From assembly GCF_036670015.1 (NCBI RefSeq), contig NZ_CP137636.1, positions 3,512,501 through 3,576,500 of the forward strand: a stretch of DNA of 64,000 nucleotides, read 5' to 3'. The position numbers were made by a program, and so were the translations under genes. Source of the DNA: Niallia sp. XMNu-256. Lineage in GTDB: Bacteria > Bacillota > Bacilli > Bacillales > Cytobacillaceae. Positions 7,781-16,779 of the stretch are shown piece by piece. The notes under the pieces were generated by a model. That model was not told the DNA's origin, ran no database searches, and was given only the letters and a program-made list of their open reading frames with translations. Each line of letters opens with the position of its first letter. The stretch's first letter is position 1.

Positions 7781-8917
7781 ATGAAAGCTGTAACATACCA
7801 AGGGATCAAAAATGTTGAAGTTCGAGAGGTAAAAACACCTGATATTAAAAATCCTGACGATATTATTGTTAAAATTACGACTTCAGCCATTTGTGGATCT
7901 GATCTGCATTTAATTCATGGAATGATTCCCAACACTCCGACCGATTTTGTGATTGGACATGAACCATTAGGAATTGTCGAAGAAGTTGGTCCAGAGGTAA
8001 CAAAGGTGAAAAAAGGAGATCGGGTCATCATTCCATTTAATGCTGCTTGTGGCCATTGTTGGTATTGTGACCAAGATTTAACGAGTCAATGTGATAATTC
8101 GAATCCACATGGCGAAATTGGTGGTTTCTTCGGCTATTCAGAATCTAATGGAGGTATTGCTGGCGGACAAGCTGAATACTTGCGTGTTCCTTATGGTAAT
8201 TTCACTCCTTTTAAAATTCCTGAAAGTTGTGAAGTCGAAGATGAAAAGTTAGTATTAATTGCCGATGCGGCACCTACTGCTTATTGGAGTGTTGACCATG
8301 CAGGAGTGAAAGAGGGCGACACGGTTGTGGTACTTGGCTGCGGTCCAGTTGGCTTATTAGCACAAAAGTTCTCATGGTTAAAAGGCGCAAAACGCGTCAT
8401 AGCAGTTGATTATATTGATTACCGTTTGCAGCATGCGAAACGAACGAATAAAGTGGAGATCGTTAATTTTGAACAGCATGGGAATACGGGTGAGTACATT
8501 AAAGAGATTACTCAAGGTGGTGCGGATATTGTCATTGATGCGGTTGGTATGGATGGTAAATTCACTCCGCTCGAATTTCTAGCGACTGGCATGAAACTGC
8601 AGGGCGGGTCGATGAGTGCATTAGTGATGGCGACTCAAGCAGTCCGTAAAGGTGGCACGATCCAAGTAACCGGAGCGTATGGCGGTAGATACAATGCCTT
8701 CCCGCTTGGGGATATTTTTCAACGGAATGTTGACCTTAAAACAGGGCAAGCTCCTGTTATTCCATATATGCCTTTTCTTTATGAGCTAGCAAACGATGGA
8801 AAGGTTGATATGGCAGATATTATCACTCATGTTCTCCCGCTTGACGATGCCAAACATGGATATGAGGTTTTTGATACAAAAACAGAGGAGTGTATTAAAG
8901 TTGTTTTAAAACCGTAA
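7781..8917 (+). CDS. adhB: Zinc-dependent alcohol dehydrogenase, AdhB-like
   Basis: A 378-aa medium-chain dehydrogenase. Catalytic zinc ligands fit C38, H60 and E61 (GHEPLG). The structural zinc has four cysteines at 90, 93, 96 and 104. The NAD-binding turn GCGPVG is at 186-191. This subgroup resembles glutathione-independent formaldehyde dehydrogenases and threonine dehydrogenases; the substrate is not settled. AAAGGAGG precedes the ATG. Position behind YraG- and YraF-like coat genes matches B. subtilis adhB, suggesting spore-related expression. Confidence 0.88.
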   Translation: MKAVTYQGIKNVEVREVKTPDIKNPDDIIVKITTSAICGSDLHLIHGMIPNTPTDFVIGHEPLGIVEEVGPEVTKVKKGDRVIIPFNAACGHCWYCDQDLTSQCDNSNPHGEIGGFFGYSESNGGIAGGQAEYLRVPYGNFTPFKIPESCEVEDEKLVLIADAAPTAYWSVDHAGVKEGDTVVVLGCGPVGLLAQKFSWLKGAKRVIAVDYIDYRLQHAKRTNKVEIVNFEQHGNTGEYIKEITQGGADIVIDAVGMDGKFTPLEFLATGMKLQGGSMSALVMATQAVRKGGTIQVTGAYGGRYNAFPLGDIFQRNVDLKTGQAPVIPYMPFLYELANDGKVDMADIITHVLPLDDAKHGYEVFDTKTEECIKVVLKP

Positions 8918-8928
8918 ATAATATTTAT

Positions 8929-8959
8929 ATGCTGGCATCATCTCTGCCGGCATTTTTTA
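8929..8959 (+). terminator. Intrinsic terminator of the coat-adhB operon
   Basis: ATGCTGGCA pairs with TGCCGGCAT (one G-U) and is followed by TTTTTT. Confidence 0.85.
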
Positions 8960-9003
8960 GGCTTTTTTGTAAACTATAAGGGTTATATTTCAAGTTGACG
9001 AAG

Positions 9004-9351
9004 TCACTTTCTAATTTCTGCAGCCTTTTTCGTTGGTTGCTCAATTTGAACAATGACATAGCGATATTTCTTATGTCCTTTTAATTCGATTTGCAGCAAC
9101 GGCCATGAACCTCCATAAGATAGAAAATACCATTCATCTCCATATTTGTAGCTGCCTTCATAAATATCCATTGGTGGATAGGACGTTCCCGGCATTCGGA
9201 TCATCCATTCAGGCGCTTGAAATGGGCCGACAAAAACATGTTCGATTGTTTGGTAGGGGATGACAATTTTCTGCTTGAAGGCGAAGAAAGCATTTAAACC
9301 CGTTAATGTTAGCGTTAACTTTTCACCTTTGATTGTTATTTTTCTTCCCAT
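9004..9351 (-). CDS. Hypothetical protein, possibly bacterial PH-like fold
   Basis: A 115-aa protein when started at the ATG at 9351, which has GGGGTGA upstream; a longer in-frame reading to 9441 lacks a site. The sequence is strand-rich and soluble, with ITIKGEKLTLTLTGLNAFFA at the start and IPYQTIEHVFVG next, then GSYKYGDEWYFL, a layout seen in small PH-like bacterial domains. I do not recognise a named family. No signal peptide or membrane segment is seen. It faces the 91-aa gene at 9525. Confidence 0.65.
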   Translation of the reverse strand: MGRKITIKGEKLTLTLTGLNAFFAFKQKIVIPYQTIEHVFVGPFQAPEWMIRMPGTSYPPMDIYEGSYKYGDEWYFLSYGGSWPLLQIELKGHKKYRYVIVQIEQPTKKAAEIRK

Positions 9352-9524
9352 CACAATCACCCCTTTTTTAATAATTATACTCCCATTTTGATGAATTATT
9401 TTACAGAAAATTTTAATTATATGTGAAAACTTTGCCAGCATATGAAGGCTTGAGAACGCAAATATTAACTAAAGGGAAGGATCATTTCTCATGCTTTTCA
9501 AAACATGAAAGGAGTTGTTCGCAA

Positions 9525-9800
9525 ATGAATCAACGTTTAAACACTCTTTATAAAGTGGCGAGAAAACAGAATCTGCTTGGAAGACGGAGAAGAAATCGTA
9601 ACATGTTGATGACTTCTTTAATTGGCTTAGGAGCTGGTGCTGCTGTCTATGGAATAAGGCGGAACCGGAATAACGTCAACCTTACAAGAACGGTTCAAAA
9701 TGCGATGAACTCCCTCCAACATGCAAACATCGGCCGTAACATGTCCTCTGCTATGGCTGAGTTTTCAAAAGAATTTATGCCTAAAGGACAAAACCGTTAA
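9525..9800 (+). CDS. Small basic protein with one hydrophobic segment, DUF3918-like
   Basis: A 91-aa protein from the ATG at 9525, which has AAAGGAG 9 bases upstream. A longer reading from 9423 lacks a site. An Arg-rich stretch (GRRRRNRN) precedes MTSLIGLGAGAAVYGIRR, a pattern typical of small DUF3918-type proteins of Bacillaceae. The C-terminal third is polar and helical. Function unknown; membrane association is likely. A strong terminator follows at 9812. Confidence 0.65.
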   Translation: MNQRLNTLYKVARKQNLLGRRRRNRNMLMTSLIGLGAGAAVYGIRRNRNNVNLTRTVQNAMNSLQHANIGRNMSSAMAEFSKEFMPKGQNR

Positions 9801-9811
9801 ACTAAAAAATA

Positions 9812-9858
9812 AAGGTGCAGGCGCCTTCCCTAAAAAATGGGGAAAGTACCTGCACCTT
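9812..9858. terminator. Terminator between convergent genes
   Basis: AAGGTGCAGG pairs perfectly with CCTGCACCTT. Inside it a second stem, CTTCCC with GGGAAAG, extends the hairpin. A-rich and T-rich flanks suggest bidirectional use. Confidence 0.75.
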
Positions 9859-9930
9859 ATTAAATTTCGTTAAAATTTTGTAAGGGTTAGTCCATTTCGT
9901 ATAAAATCTGGATGGTTTCTTACTGCAATC

Positions 9931-10485
9931 TTAATCAATTTCTCGCAGAACTCGGCATGGATTTCCTACTGCGATTACATTTGCTGGAATGTCTTTTGTA
10001 ACGACACTCCCCGCTCCAATGACGACATTGTCTCCAATCGTAATTCCCGGATTAATAATGACTCCACCGCCAATCCAAACGTTATTACCGATTGTAATGG
10101 GATAGGCAAATTCAATTCCTGCATTTCGTGGTTCAGGTTGAATCGGATGGCCTGCAGTAAACAAGCTTACATTTGGACCAAACATACAATTGTCCCCGAT
10201 CGTGACAGGGGCACAATCCAAAATCGTACAATTATAGTTACTATAAAAATTTTCACCAATTGAAATATTGTACCCATAGTCACAACGAAAAGGCGGTTCA
10301 ATAAAGAATTCTTTTCCTGCTTTGCCTAAAAGCTTCTTAATCATTTCATTCCGTTTCTCTATTTCACTTGGTCTTAAGGCATTAAAATCAAATAATACTT
10401 CTTTAGCATGCTGTCTTTCTTCCACTAACTCTTGGACAAATGACTTATATGGCTGCCCACTTAGCATTTTTTCTTTTTCTGTCAC
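9931..10485 (-). CDS. maa: Maltose O-acetyltransferase family protein
   Basis: A 184-aa protein of normal length. The N-terminal Mac domain (MTEKEKMLSGQPYKSFVQEL) is followed by left-handed beta-helix hexapeptides (ITIGNNVWIGGGVIINPGIT and on). The catalytic histidine is H113 in FTAGHP. The family moves acetyl from acetyl-CoA to C6 of maltose, glucose or related sugars in the cytoplasm. It is monocistronic, with AAGGAGAATTCGTAAGTG before the start. Galactoside and nodulation acetyltransferases are close relatives. Confidence 0.88.
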   Translation of the reverse strand: MTEKEKMLSGQPYKSFVQELVEERQHAKEVLFDFNALRPSEIEKRNEMIKKLLGKAGKEFFIEPPFRCDYGYNISIGENFYSNYNCTILDCAPVTIGDNCMFGPNVSLFTAGHPIQPEPRNAGIEFAYPITIGNNVWIGGGVIINPGITIGDNVVIGAGSVVTKDIPANVIAVGNPCRVLREID

Positions 10486-10555
10486 TTACGAATTCTCCTT
10501 TTTTATCAACTTATCTCATGTCTTTTTCAAAATGGTGTACTAGTCAATGGGTATT

Positions 10556-12922
10556 TTACCTATCACGAAGTACTAGATAGTTTAAGAGATGTTTCAAAAA
10601 TGGAATCTGGGTTGGAAGTTCTTCCATGGCTTCAATCGCTTGGCAATAATGTTCCCACATCGCTATTTTGGCGCCTTCTAACCCTAAGACGGTTACAAAG
10701 GTAGAGTGATTGTTTTCCATATCTTGGCCAACCGGTTTTCCAAGTTGGTCATCACTGCTTTCAACGTCTAATAAATCATCCTTAATTTGAAAAGCAATTC
10801 CGGCATGACGAGCAAACTTTTTCAAAGCTGTTACCTCTTCATCGTTCGCTTGTGCAAGAATAGCAGGCATGATTAAAGAAGCTTCAAAAGCGACCCCGGT
10901 TTTATAAAAACACATCGTATTCAATTGTTCCAACGTCAATACATTGCCTTTTGATTGTAAATCCATCGCCTGTCCTTTGCACATTTCTGCTGTAACTTCA
11001 GCTGAGTATTGGATCAATTGGAGAACGGTTTCGGGATCAAACTTACGAAGTCCTGTTTGTTCCACAATCGCTTTTTGTGTCAAATAAAGACCCGTTAATT
11101 CTGCGATTGCTGTGTTATACACATGATGTAACGTGGACTTCCCCCTGCGAAAAGTTGCATTGTCTTGTGAAGGCAGATCATCAAAAATTAACGAGGCTGT
11201 GTGCATGTATTCTAATGATTTCAAAAGCGGCATCACTGCAGAAGCTTGTAATCCATAATGATCAACGGCCATCATCCATGCCATCACAGGCCGAAGCCTC
11301 TTTCCATCGCCTTCAAGGCTGTAATTTGCCGCTTCCATAATTGACTCATCAAGTAAAGCAGCATTACTTTTTAACACGATCGATAATTGAGCATTCATCT
11401 GCTCTCTTATATCTTCCACCTTGTCTAAAAACGCATCTTGTTCTTTGCGGTCATTTTTCAAATTCGTAATGATATGATCCCGTAGCAACTTATCGAAGAA
11501 ATCAACATCATCTGCTTTATCTACCATTTTTTGAATTAAAGAATTGAACTCTGGCATATCAGCTGTTAGAAGGCTCATTACTTCATGATATTTCTTGTCA
11601 CCCATTTTTTCCTTAAACCGTTTTAATCCATTAATGGCCCGATTAAGAATGACTTCACATGTTTTAGAATCGGATTGATAGATATTATGGATAAGATGAG
11701 AAATGACAGCCCAATATAATTCGAAAGGATTAATTAAATCGGGGCGCTCTTTATGGTATTGGTAAAAATACGTGTATGGTGTGACTGCCCCATCTCTCTG
11801 ATCCTCAAACATGTCTGCAAAGTCATCTGCCAACTGGTTATAAATGCCATAATAAAAAGTCCGGCTTTCAAAGCCCTCATCCTCGGGTGCATCAATAACT
11901 GAACGAACAATCGAGCGGGAGGAAGATGATTTGAGGATAACCGGGATGTATAATTCTTCATTTCTATATTGCGCATAAGCTAAACTTTTCTGACGATCCA
12001 CTTCTTGTGATTGGAAAAAGATATACGCCTCTTCGAAAAAAGATTTTAACGAATCTTGGTGTTGATGGTTTCTAATATATTCAAAGGCTTCCTTTAGTTC
12101 ACTATGTATGAAGGTTATTAATTCTTTATTTTCGCCCCTCCATTCAGGTAGCTCTGGTACATAACCTGTCGTAAGGGTAGTCCGAATCAATTGAGTGTAT
12201 TCGACTTGCTCACTCGGTGATAAAACATTGGCATCAAGAAGGTCGTCAATAAATGGATAAGTCAACCCATAGGAATAGCCAAGTCGAATTGCCTCATCCA
12301 GTCGCTGTTTCCGTTCTGAGGCAGGTACGTCCTCATTCATTTCCTCGATTACATGCATGAGGACCCCGGCAATAATTTTAATTAACTTTCTCTTGGCGTG
12401 TTCTGCGTCCATTTTCTCGGGAATATGAGAAGAAACTGTTTTTAGTTTTTCTATAAGCCAAATAAAGGTAGCTGGGATGCCTTCTTTCTCTGCCCATCGA
12501 TATTGCCCGGCCAAGCTAAATTGATTGGATTGATCATCATCACTCGTCAATTGGACCTTTAAATCATTTACGATTTCTTTTACCCTTTTCTGCGTGTCTA
12601 GCGAATTTAAATCCTTCCCTAAATCCCTCATGAAGAGATAGGAAATGCTTCGATCGAGATAAGGTTCCAATTTGCCGGTAAAATTGAGCCATTGAATGTA
12701 GCCACGATACCCTTTCTTATCGGGACCTTTCTTTTTCCGTGAAAAAACGGATCGAAATGAATGGTGGATATGTTGTTGTTTCCAAGAATTGAAATCTTGT
12801 GTGAGGGTTGGGATAAAACTTTTTTCGCGAACTCCAGTAGATAGAGCTGCAAAATAACCCGCGGCCTTCCGCTCAGCTGCCTCATAACATTGGGTCGGAT
12901 TAATTATTAATTCCCTGTTCAT
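10556..12922 (-). CDS. Two-part polyprenyl synthase-like protein, 788 aa
   Basis: Residues 500-788 are a complete trans-prenyltransferase. GKRLRP is at 540-545, the first Asp-rich motif DDLPSQD at 581-587, GQAMDL at 650-655, KTG at 674-676, and the second Asp-rich motif DDLLD at 715-719 followed by GKP. This fold condenses isopentenyl and allylic diphosphates. The first 500 residues are unassigned, but contain FIDDLLD near 224-230 and LADDFADMFED near 364-374, which look like Asp-rich metal sites of a second, diverged class I terpenoid-synthase fold. Usual family length is about 300 aa. It is a lone gene with no isoprenoid neighbours. The product chain cannot be predicted. Confidence 0.8.
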   Translation of the reverse strand: MNRELIINPTQCYEAAERKAAGYFAALSTGVREKSFIPTLTQDFNSWKQQHIHHSFRSVFSRKKKGPDKKGYRGYIQWLNFTGKLEPYLDRSISYLFMRDLGKDLNSLDTQKRVKEIVNDLKVQLTSDDDQSNQFSLAGQYRWAEKEGIPATFIWLIEKLKTVSSHIPEKMDAEHAKRKLIKIIAGVLMHVIEEMNEDVPASERKQRLDEAIRLGYSYGLTYPFIDDLLDANVLSPSEQVEYTQLIRTTLTTGYVPELPEWRGENKELITFIHSELKEAFEYIRNHQHQDSLKSFFEEAYIFFQSQEVDRQKSLAYAQYRNEELYIPVILKSSSSRSIVRSVIDAPEDEGFESRTFYYGIYNQLADDFADMFEDQRDGAVTPYTYFYQYHKERPDLINPFELYWAVISHLIHNIYQSDSKTCEVILNRAINGLKRFKEKMGDKKYHEVMSLLTADMPEFNSLIQKMVDKADDVDFFDKLLRDHIITNLKNDRKEQDAFLDKVEDIREQMNAQLSIVLKSNAALLDESIMEAANYSLEGDGKRLRPVMAWMMAVDHYGLQASAVMPLLKSLEYMHTASLIFDDLPSQDNATFRRGKSTLHHVYNTAIAELTGLYLTQKAIVEQTGLRKFDPETVLQLIQYSAEVTAEMCKGQAMDLQSKGNVLTLEQLNTMCFYKTGVAFEASLIMPAILAQANDEEVTALKKFARHAGIAFQIKDDLLDVESSDDQLGKPVGQDMENNHSTFVTVLGLEGAKIAMWEHYCQAIEAMEELPTQIPFLKHLLNYLVLRDR

Positions 12923-13113
12923 GCATGTTACCTCCGGGACAGAGGGACAGTCAGCTGCCCCAGTCCATTTTGTTTCGTGCGAATATATGATGCCTTATTC
13001 AATATTACTAAAAGGAATCAGTTTATAGACTTTTTTCTTGGCAAAAACTTTATGTATTCGTCATAATAATGTAATTATAAGTATAAATGGATGCACCTAA
13101 CCCCTGCCATGTT

Positions 13114-13626
13114 TTAGGATGAATGATGAATGATTTTATGGAGCTCTTTATAAATAGCTACTACATCATCCAGTTTCATTCGGACAAGGCCACTTGAAGA
13201 AGGGGCGACAAAATCGATGGTGCCTGGAACGATTGATTTGTCCTGCTTTCCCCATGGAGCTGATTTAAGGCCACTGTATTGAAGGTAAACCCCTTTCCCG
13301 ACAAAACAAACTACTTTAGGTGAGTACCTTTCGATTTTTTTCCGAAGTTCGATTCTGCCCTCTTGATATTCTTCTTTCGTAATCTCATCAGCAGCTTTCG
13401 TTGGTCTGGGTACAATATTTGTAAAACCATAACCAGAAGCCAGCAGACTGACATCTTCATCAGGCTGATATTTTCTTTGGGTTAAACCGGCTTGGAATAG
13501 TATTTTCCAGAATCGATTATTTGGGTTTGCATAGTGATGACCTGTTTCACCAGAACGAACACTAGGATTAAATCCGGTGAAAAGGACTTTTAAATTTTCA
13601 TCAATAATATCAGGAATGGGTTTCAT
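13114..13626 (-). CDS. mug: G/U mismatch-specific uracil-DNA glycosylase
   Basis: A 170-aa protein from the ATG at 13626, which has AGGAGTGATCTT upstream; the longer reading to 13887 overlaps the divergent gene and is rejected. Motif 1 is GFNPS at 18-22 followed by TGHHYANPNNRFW, typical of the Mug/TDG family. Motif 2 is PSSSGLVR at 142-149. The enzyme removes uracil, and often ethenocytosine or thymine, from mismatches with guanine. A different uracil glycosylase is encoded divergently 130 bp away. Confidence 0.9.
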   Translation of the reverse strand: MKPIPDIIDENLKVLFTGFNPSVRSGETGHHYANPNNRFWKILFQAGLTQRKYQPDEDVSLLASGYGFTNIVPRPTKAADEITKEEYQEGRIELRKKIERYSPKVVCFVGKGVYLQYSGLKSAPWGKQDKSIVPGTIDFVAPSSSGLVRMKLDDVVAIYKELHKIIHHSS

Positions 13627-13756
13627 AAGATCACTCCTATTGTTAGTCCCATTTAACATAGCATATTTTAACTTACGAATGCGAGTATATCCAATATAGG
13701 AAGGACTATTTGGGTATATTAATAATGAAAAATAGGAATAAGGGAGAGAGAAGATT

Positions 13757-14329
13757 TTGTCTGATTTTTGTGCATCATTATGGCCAGAAGAACCAACACC
13801 TGACCATCTAAAAAATTGCAGTGAATGTGGTTTAATTGAACATGGATCACGAATGGTCTGGGGTGAAGGGAATCCCGACGCACCCATCCTTGTTTTATTA
13901 GATAATCCGGGTGCTCGAGAAGATCGGGAGAATCAACCATTTGTGTGTGGAACAAGACAAACATTGCAAAAGGCTGCTTATGAAGTTGGATTGACCGTCG
14001 ATGACTTATATGTAACGTACGTGTTAAAAAGAAAACCGACTCGAGCCTATGACAAGGAACGAACCCGGCAAGTTTGTATGAATCACCTCAAGCAGCAACT
14101 AGATTCAAAACAGCGTCAACTGATTGTTTGTCTAGGTAACGTAGCTGTTCAATCATTTTTTCAAAATTCTGAAGTAGACGTGAAATCATTGCGGGGACAA
14201 GTACATCATGTCAATGGAAATCAAACAGCTGTTGCCTACCATCCTTTAGCAGTAAGACGACGTCCTAACCTATGGTCCTTGTTTTTAGAAGATTGGAAAC
14301 TTATTGCAGAACATTGCGGTAGACAATAA
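13757..14329 (+). CDS. Family-4-like uracil-DNA glycosylase with Fe-S cysteines
   Basis: A 190-aa protein. Start is a TTG at 13757 with AGGGAGAGAG seven bases upstream. Residues GEGNPDAPILVLLDNPGARE at 36-55 form motif 1, and YHPLAVRRRP at 161-170 the motif 2 region. Cysteines at 21, 24, 107 and 125 have the spacing of the 4Fe-4S ligands in family-4 enzymes. It differs from canonical GEAPG in motif 1 (LDNPG), so the activity may be altered. A stem-loop terminator follows. Confidence 0.78.
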   Translation: MSDFCASLWPEEPTPDHLKNCSECGLIEHGSRMVWGEGNPDAPILVLLDNPGAREDRENQPFVCGTRQTLQKAAYEVGLTVDDLYVTYVLKRKPTRAYDKERTRQVCMNHLKQQLDSKQRQLIVCLGNVAVQSFFQNSEVDVKSLRGQVHHVNGNQTAVAYHPLAVRRRPNLWSLFLEDWKLIAEHCGRQ

Positions 14330-14336
14330 AAAAACA

Positions 14337-14376
14337 CCAAATTCTGGGCTCACTAGGTAACATCCAGAATTTGGTT
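14337..14376. terminator. Terminator between convergent genes
   Basis: CCAAATTCTGG (14337-14347) pairs perfectly with CCAGAATTTGG (14364-14374). It lies between the glycosylase gene and the OYE-family gene and could serve both. Confidence 0.75.
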
Positions 14377-14380
14377 CGTC

Positions 14381-16348
14381 TTACAAGCTCGGTACTAATT
14401 CTTCTTTACTTTTTACGAGATTTTCAATTTCATAAGCGGTTTCAAACCCGCCTCTTGTTGCTTCAGCAAGGGAGGCTGATCCAGCAGCATCGCCAATGAC
14501 AAACACATGGTCAAATTGTAGTTTCAACGTTTCTTCTAATGGGTTATAAGCAGTTACGCCCATGGCAATGACAACTTGATCAACTTTCAATTCCTTTTCT
14601 AAACCTGATTGATCTTCTAATAAAACTCCATTCGAAAGAATCTTATCTACTCCATGATCGGTTATAATTTCCACATTTAACTTTTTCAATTTTTCAAAGA
14701 GACGTAGCCGAGTAAGGTTACTTATTTTACTTCCAGATTTCGTTGGCAATTCCACATATGTCACGTGGTTCCCTTGTTCAGCAAGACCCCGGGATGTGCT
14801 ATAACAAACCATTCCGCTACCTAACACGGCTACCTTTTTACCTGTTAAAACGATCTGATCTTGTTTGACCTCCATATAGTTGCATACATGTGGATGTTGT
14901 ACACCATCCATATTTGGAAGAAATGGTTTCGAGCCTGTAGCTAAAATAATGGCATATGGGTTTAGAGATTTAATTTCCTCTACTGAACCCTCTGTATTCA
15001 GTCTGACATCAACATGCAAACGTTCCAGTTCATTTTTCATATAGTCAACGTACCATTTTGTTTTCTTTTTATAGACAGGCTCTGTAACAAAGTTCAACTG
15101 CCCGCCAAGACGGTCCGTTTTCTCAAAAATTGTGACCTGGAAGCCTTTCTCTGATAAAACTTTTGCTGCTTCCATTCCACCTGGTCCACCGCCGACAATG
15201 ACAACACGGCGGTCGCCCTCTATCTTCTCTAGTTCAGGAAATTCAAGTTCCCGACCTGCTCTTACATTGACAGAGCACTCTATATGCTCCTTAGAATAGA
15301 CGCAATGCAAACAAGAAATGCACATTCTGATTTCTTTTTCACGACCTTCAGAAACTTTACGAACCCATTGGGAATCGGCAATATGTCCACGACCGATCGC
15401 GACAAAGTCTGCTTTTCCATCTGCAATAATGGCTTCGACAAATTCAGGTTGACGAATATTGCCTACCGTAATTACCGGAATCGCGACCTCTTTTTTCATC
15501 TCTTCGGCCAGATAAACCCGCCAACCTTGTTCAAACACAGGAGATTCTATAACTGTGTCCATTGAGTTATAATTTCCTGAACTAGCGTGAATTCCATCTA
15601 CACCGATTTTCTCTAAGTACTTACTAACTTCTTTGCTAAGAGCGATGTCCATTCCGCCTTCATCAAATTCATTGACACTTAGTCTGACAGTTACGGGGTA
15701 GTCATTCCCGCATTTCTGTTTAATGCCAACGACGATTTCTTCTAAAAACCGAATTCGATTTTTAAAGCTTCCCCCGTACTCATCTGAACGTATATTAGTG
15801 TTCGGACTTAGAAATTGATTGATTAAATAGCCATGGGCACCATGAAGCTCAACTCCATCGATCCCAGCAAGTTTGCAGCGATAAGCAGCTTGTATAAATT
15901 TTTGTACAAGATCTTTTACTTCAGATGTGGTCAACTCCCGTGGTTCTTCGCCTATCGCCTTACAAATCACTGGGCTTGGTGCCACAATTTGTTTCCCGTC
16001 AATTAGGGTGGAACTTGATTCTCCACCACCATGGTGTAATTGAGCAAATAACTTTGTACCAGATGTGTGGATGGCACTGGCTAGACGTTGAAATCCAGGG
16101 ATAAACTGATCATCATCAATACATAGTTGATTCACAGCGGCTTTTCCGAACTCTGAATCAATGCATACAAATTCAGTGATAATTAAGCCAACACCGCCTT
16201 GGGCTCTTTCCTGGTAATATCGAATCAGTCGATCTGTTATTTCACCGTTTGCTGTACCAAAGTTTGTTGACATTCCGGGCATGACGACTCTATTTTTTAA
16301 TGTTAAATTCCCTATTTTTCTCGGGCTTAATAAGTGTGTGTAGTACAA
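14381..16348 (-). CDS. OYE-family NADH:flavin oxidoreductase (2,4-dienoyl-CoA reductase type)
   Basis: A 655-aa protein with the full two-part layout. Residues 1-340 form an FMN-binding TIM barrel (HGAHGYLINQFLSP near 169-182, catalytic-type site). Cysteines 343, 346, 349 and 358 fit the 4Fe-4S cluster. GGGPGG at 386-391 starts an FAD/NAD(P)-binding part running to the end. Relatives include 2,4-dienoyl-CoA reductase, trimethylamine dehydrogenase and bile-acid 7-dehydroxylation enzymes. The substrate is not evident. It is a single gene; GAGGAGG lies before the start. Confidence 0.88.
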   Translation of the reverse strand: MYYTHLLSPRKIGNLTLKNRVVMPGMSTNFGTANGEITDRLIRYYQERAQGGVGLIITEFVCIDSEFGKAAVNQLCIDDDQFIPGFQRLASAIHTSGTKLFAQLHHGGGESSSTLIDGKQIVAPSPVICKAIGEEPRELTTSEVKDLVQKFIQAAYRCKLAGIDGVELHGAHGYLINQFLSPNTNIRSDEYGGSFKNRIRFLEEIVVGIKQKCGNDYPVTVRLSVNEFDEGGMDIALSKEVSKYLEKIGVDGIHASSGNYNSMDTVIESPVFEQGWRVYLAEEMKKEVAIPVITVGNIRQPEFVEAIIADGKADFVAIGRGHIADSQWVRKVSEGREKEIRMCISCLHCVYSKEHIECSVNVRAGRELEFPELEKIEGDRRVVIVGGGPGGMEAAKVLSEKGFQVTIFEKTDRLGGQLNFVTEPVYKKKTKWYVDYMKNELERLHVDVRLNTEGSVEEIKSLNPYAIILATGSKPFLPNMDGVQHPHVCNYMEVKQDQIVLTGKKVAVLGSGMVCYSTSRGLAEQGNHVTYVELPTKSGSKISNLTRLRLFEKLKKLNVEIITDHGVDKILSNGVLLEDQSGLEKELKVDQVVIAMGVTAYNPLEETLKLQFDHVFVIGDAAGSASLAEATRGGFETAYEIENLVKSKEELVPSL

Positions 16349-16779
16349 GGTATAAACTCCTCCTCAAGTAAATTGAAGTACTATTTAAAGGTTATAATAC
16401 GTTATCATAACTATATTTTAGGGTATTTAATTACTTGAGTCTGTGTTTTAAGTTACAGTTACTTCTCTCAATTTCTTATCCTAGGCTTTTGTTATACACC
16501 ATAAAAATCATAGTTTGTCAAAAATAGAACCTCCCACAGTTTTTAGTTAAGTCAGTGATAAAGCTGTGAATCATAAAATTAACCAAGGGCACAGCTTATA
16601 TTAATACTCTTATTAATTACATTAACGAGACAAACTTGCGAAAATAATTGAAGACTTACTAGGGATGATGGTTAATTTCCTCATCCCTTTTTATAGTAAA
16701 CCTTAACAATACCTGCATAGATAACCTTAAAAATAAAGAAATAATTATTGGATTAATGTGAAAGTGAGGTTTAAGACGA
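16349..16779. other. Intergenic region, mostly featureless
   Basis: AT-rich leader region of the OYE-family gene and psiE. Apart from a short stem-loop at 16661-16693 I see no gene, riboswitch signature or repeat. Confidence 0.5.
16661..16693 (+). terminator. Orphan terminator-like hairpin
   Basis: AGGGATGA pairs with TCATCCCT around a 12-nt loop, followed by TTTTTAT. No gene lies upstream on the plus strand, so it may end an unannotated short RNA or attenuate psiE. Confidence 0.45.

Noticed and set aside
13627-13887. N-terminal extension of mug by 87 codons
   Set aside because: It overlaps the start of the divergent glycosylase gene; the ATG at 13626 has the ribosome binding site and matches family length.
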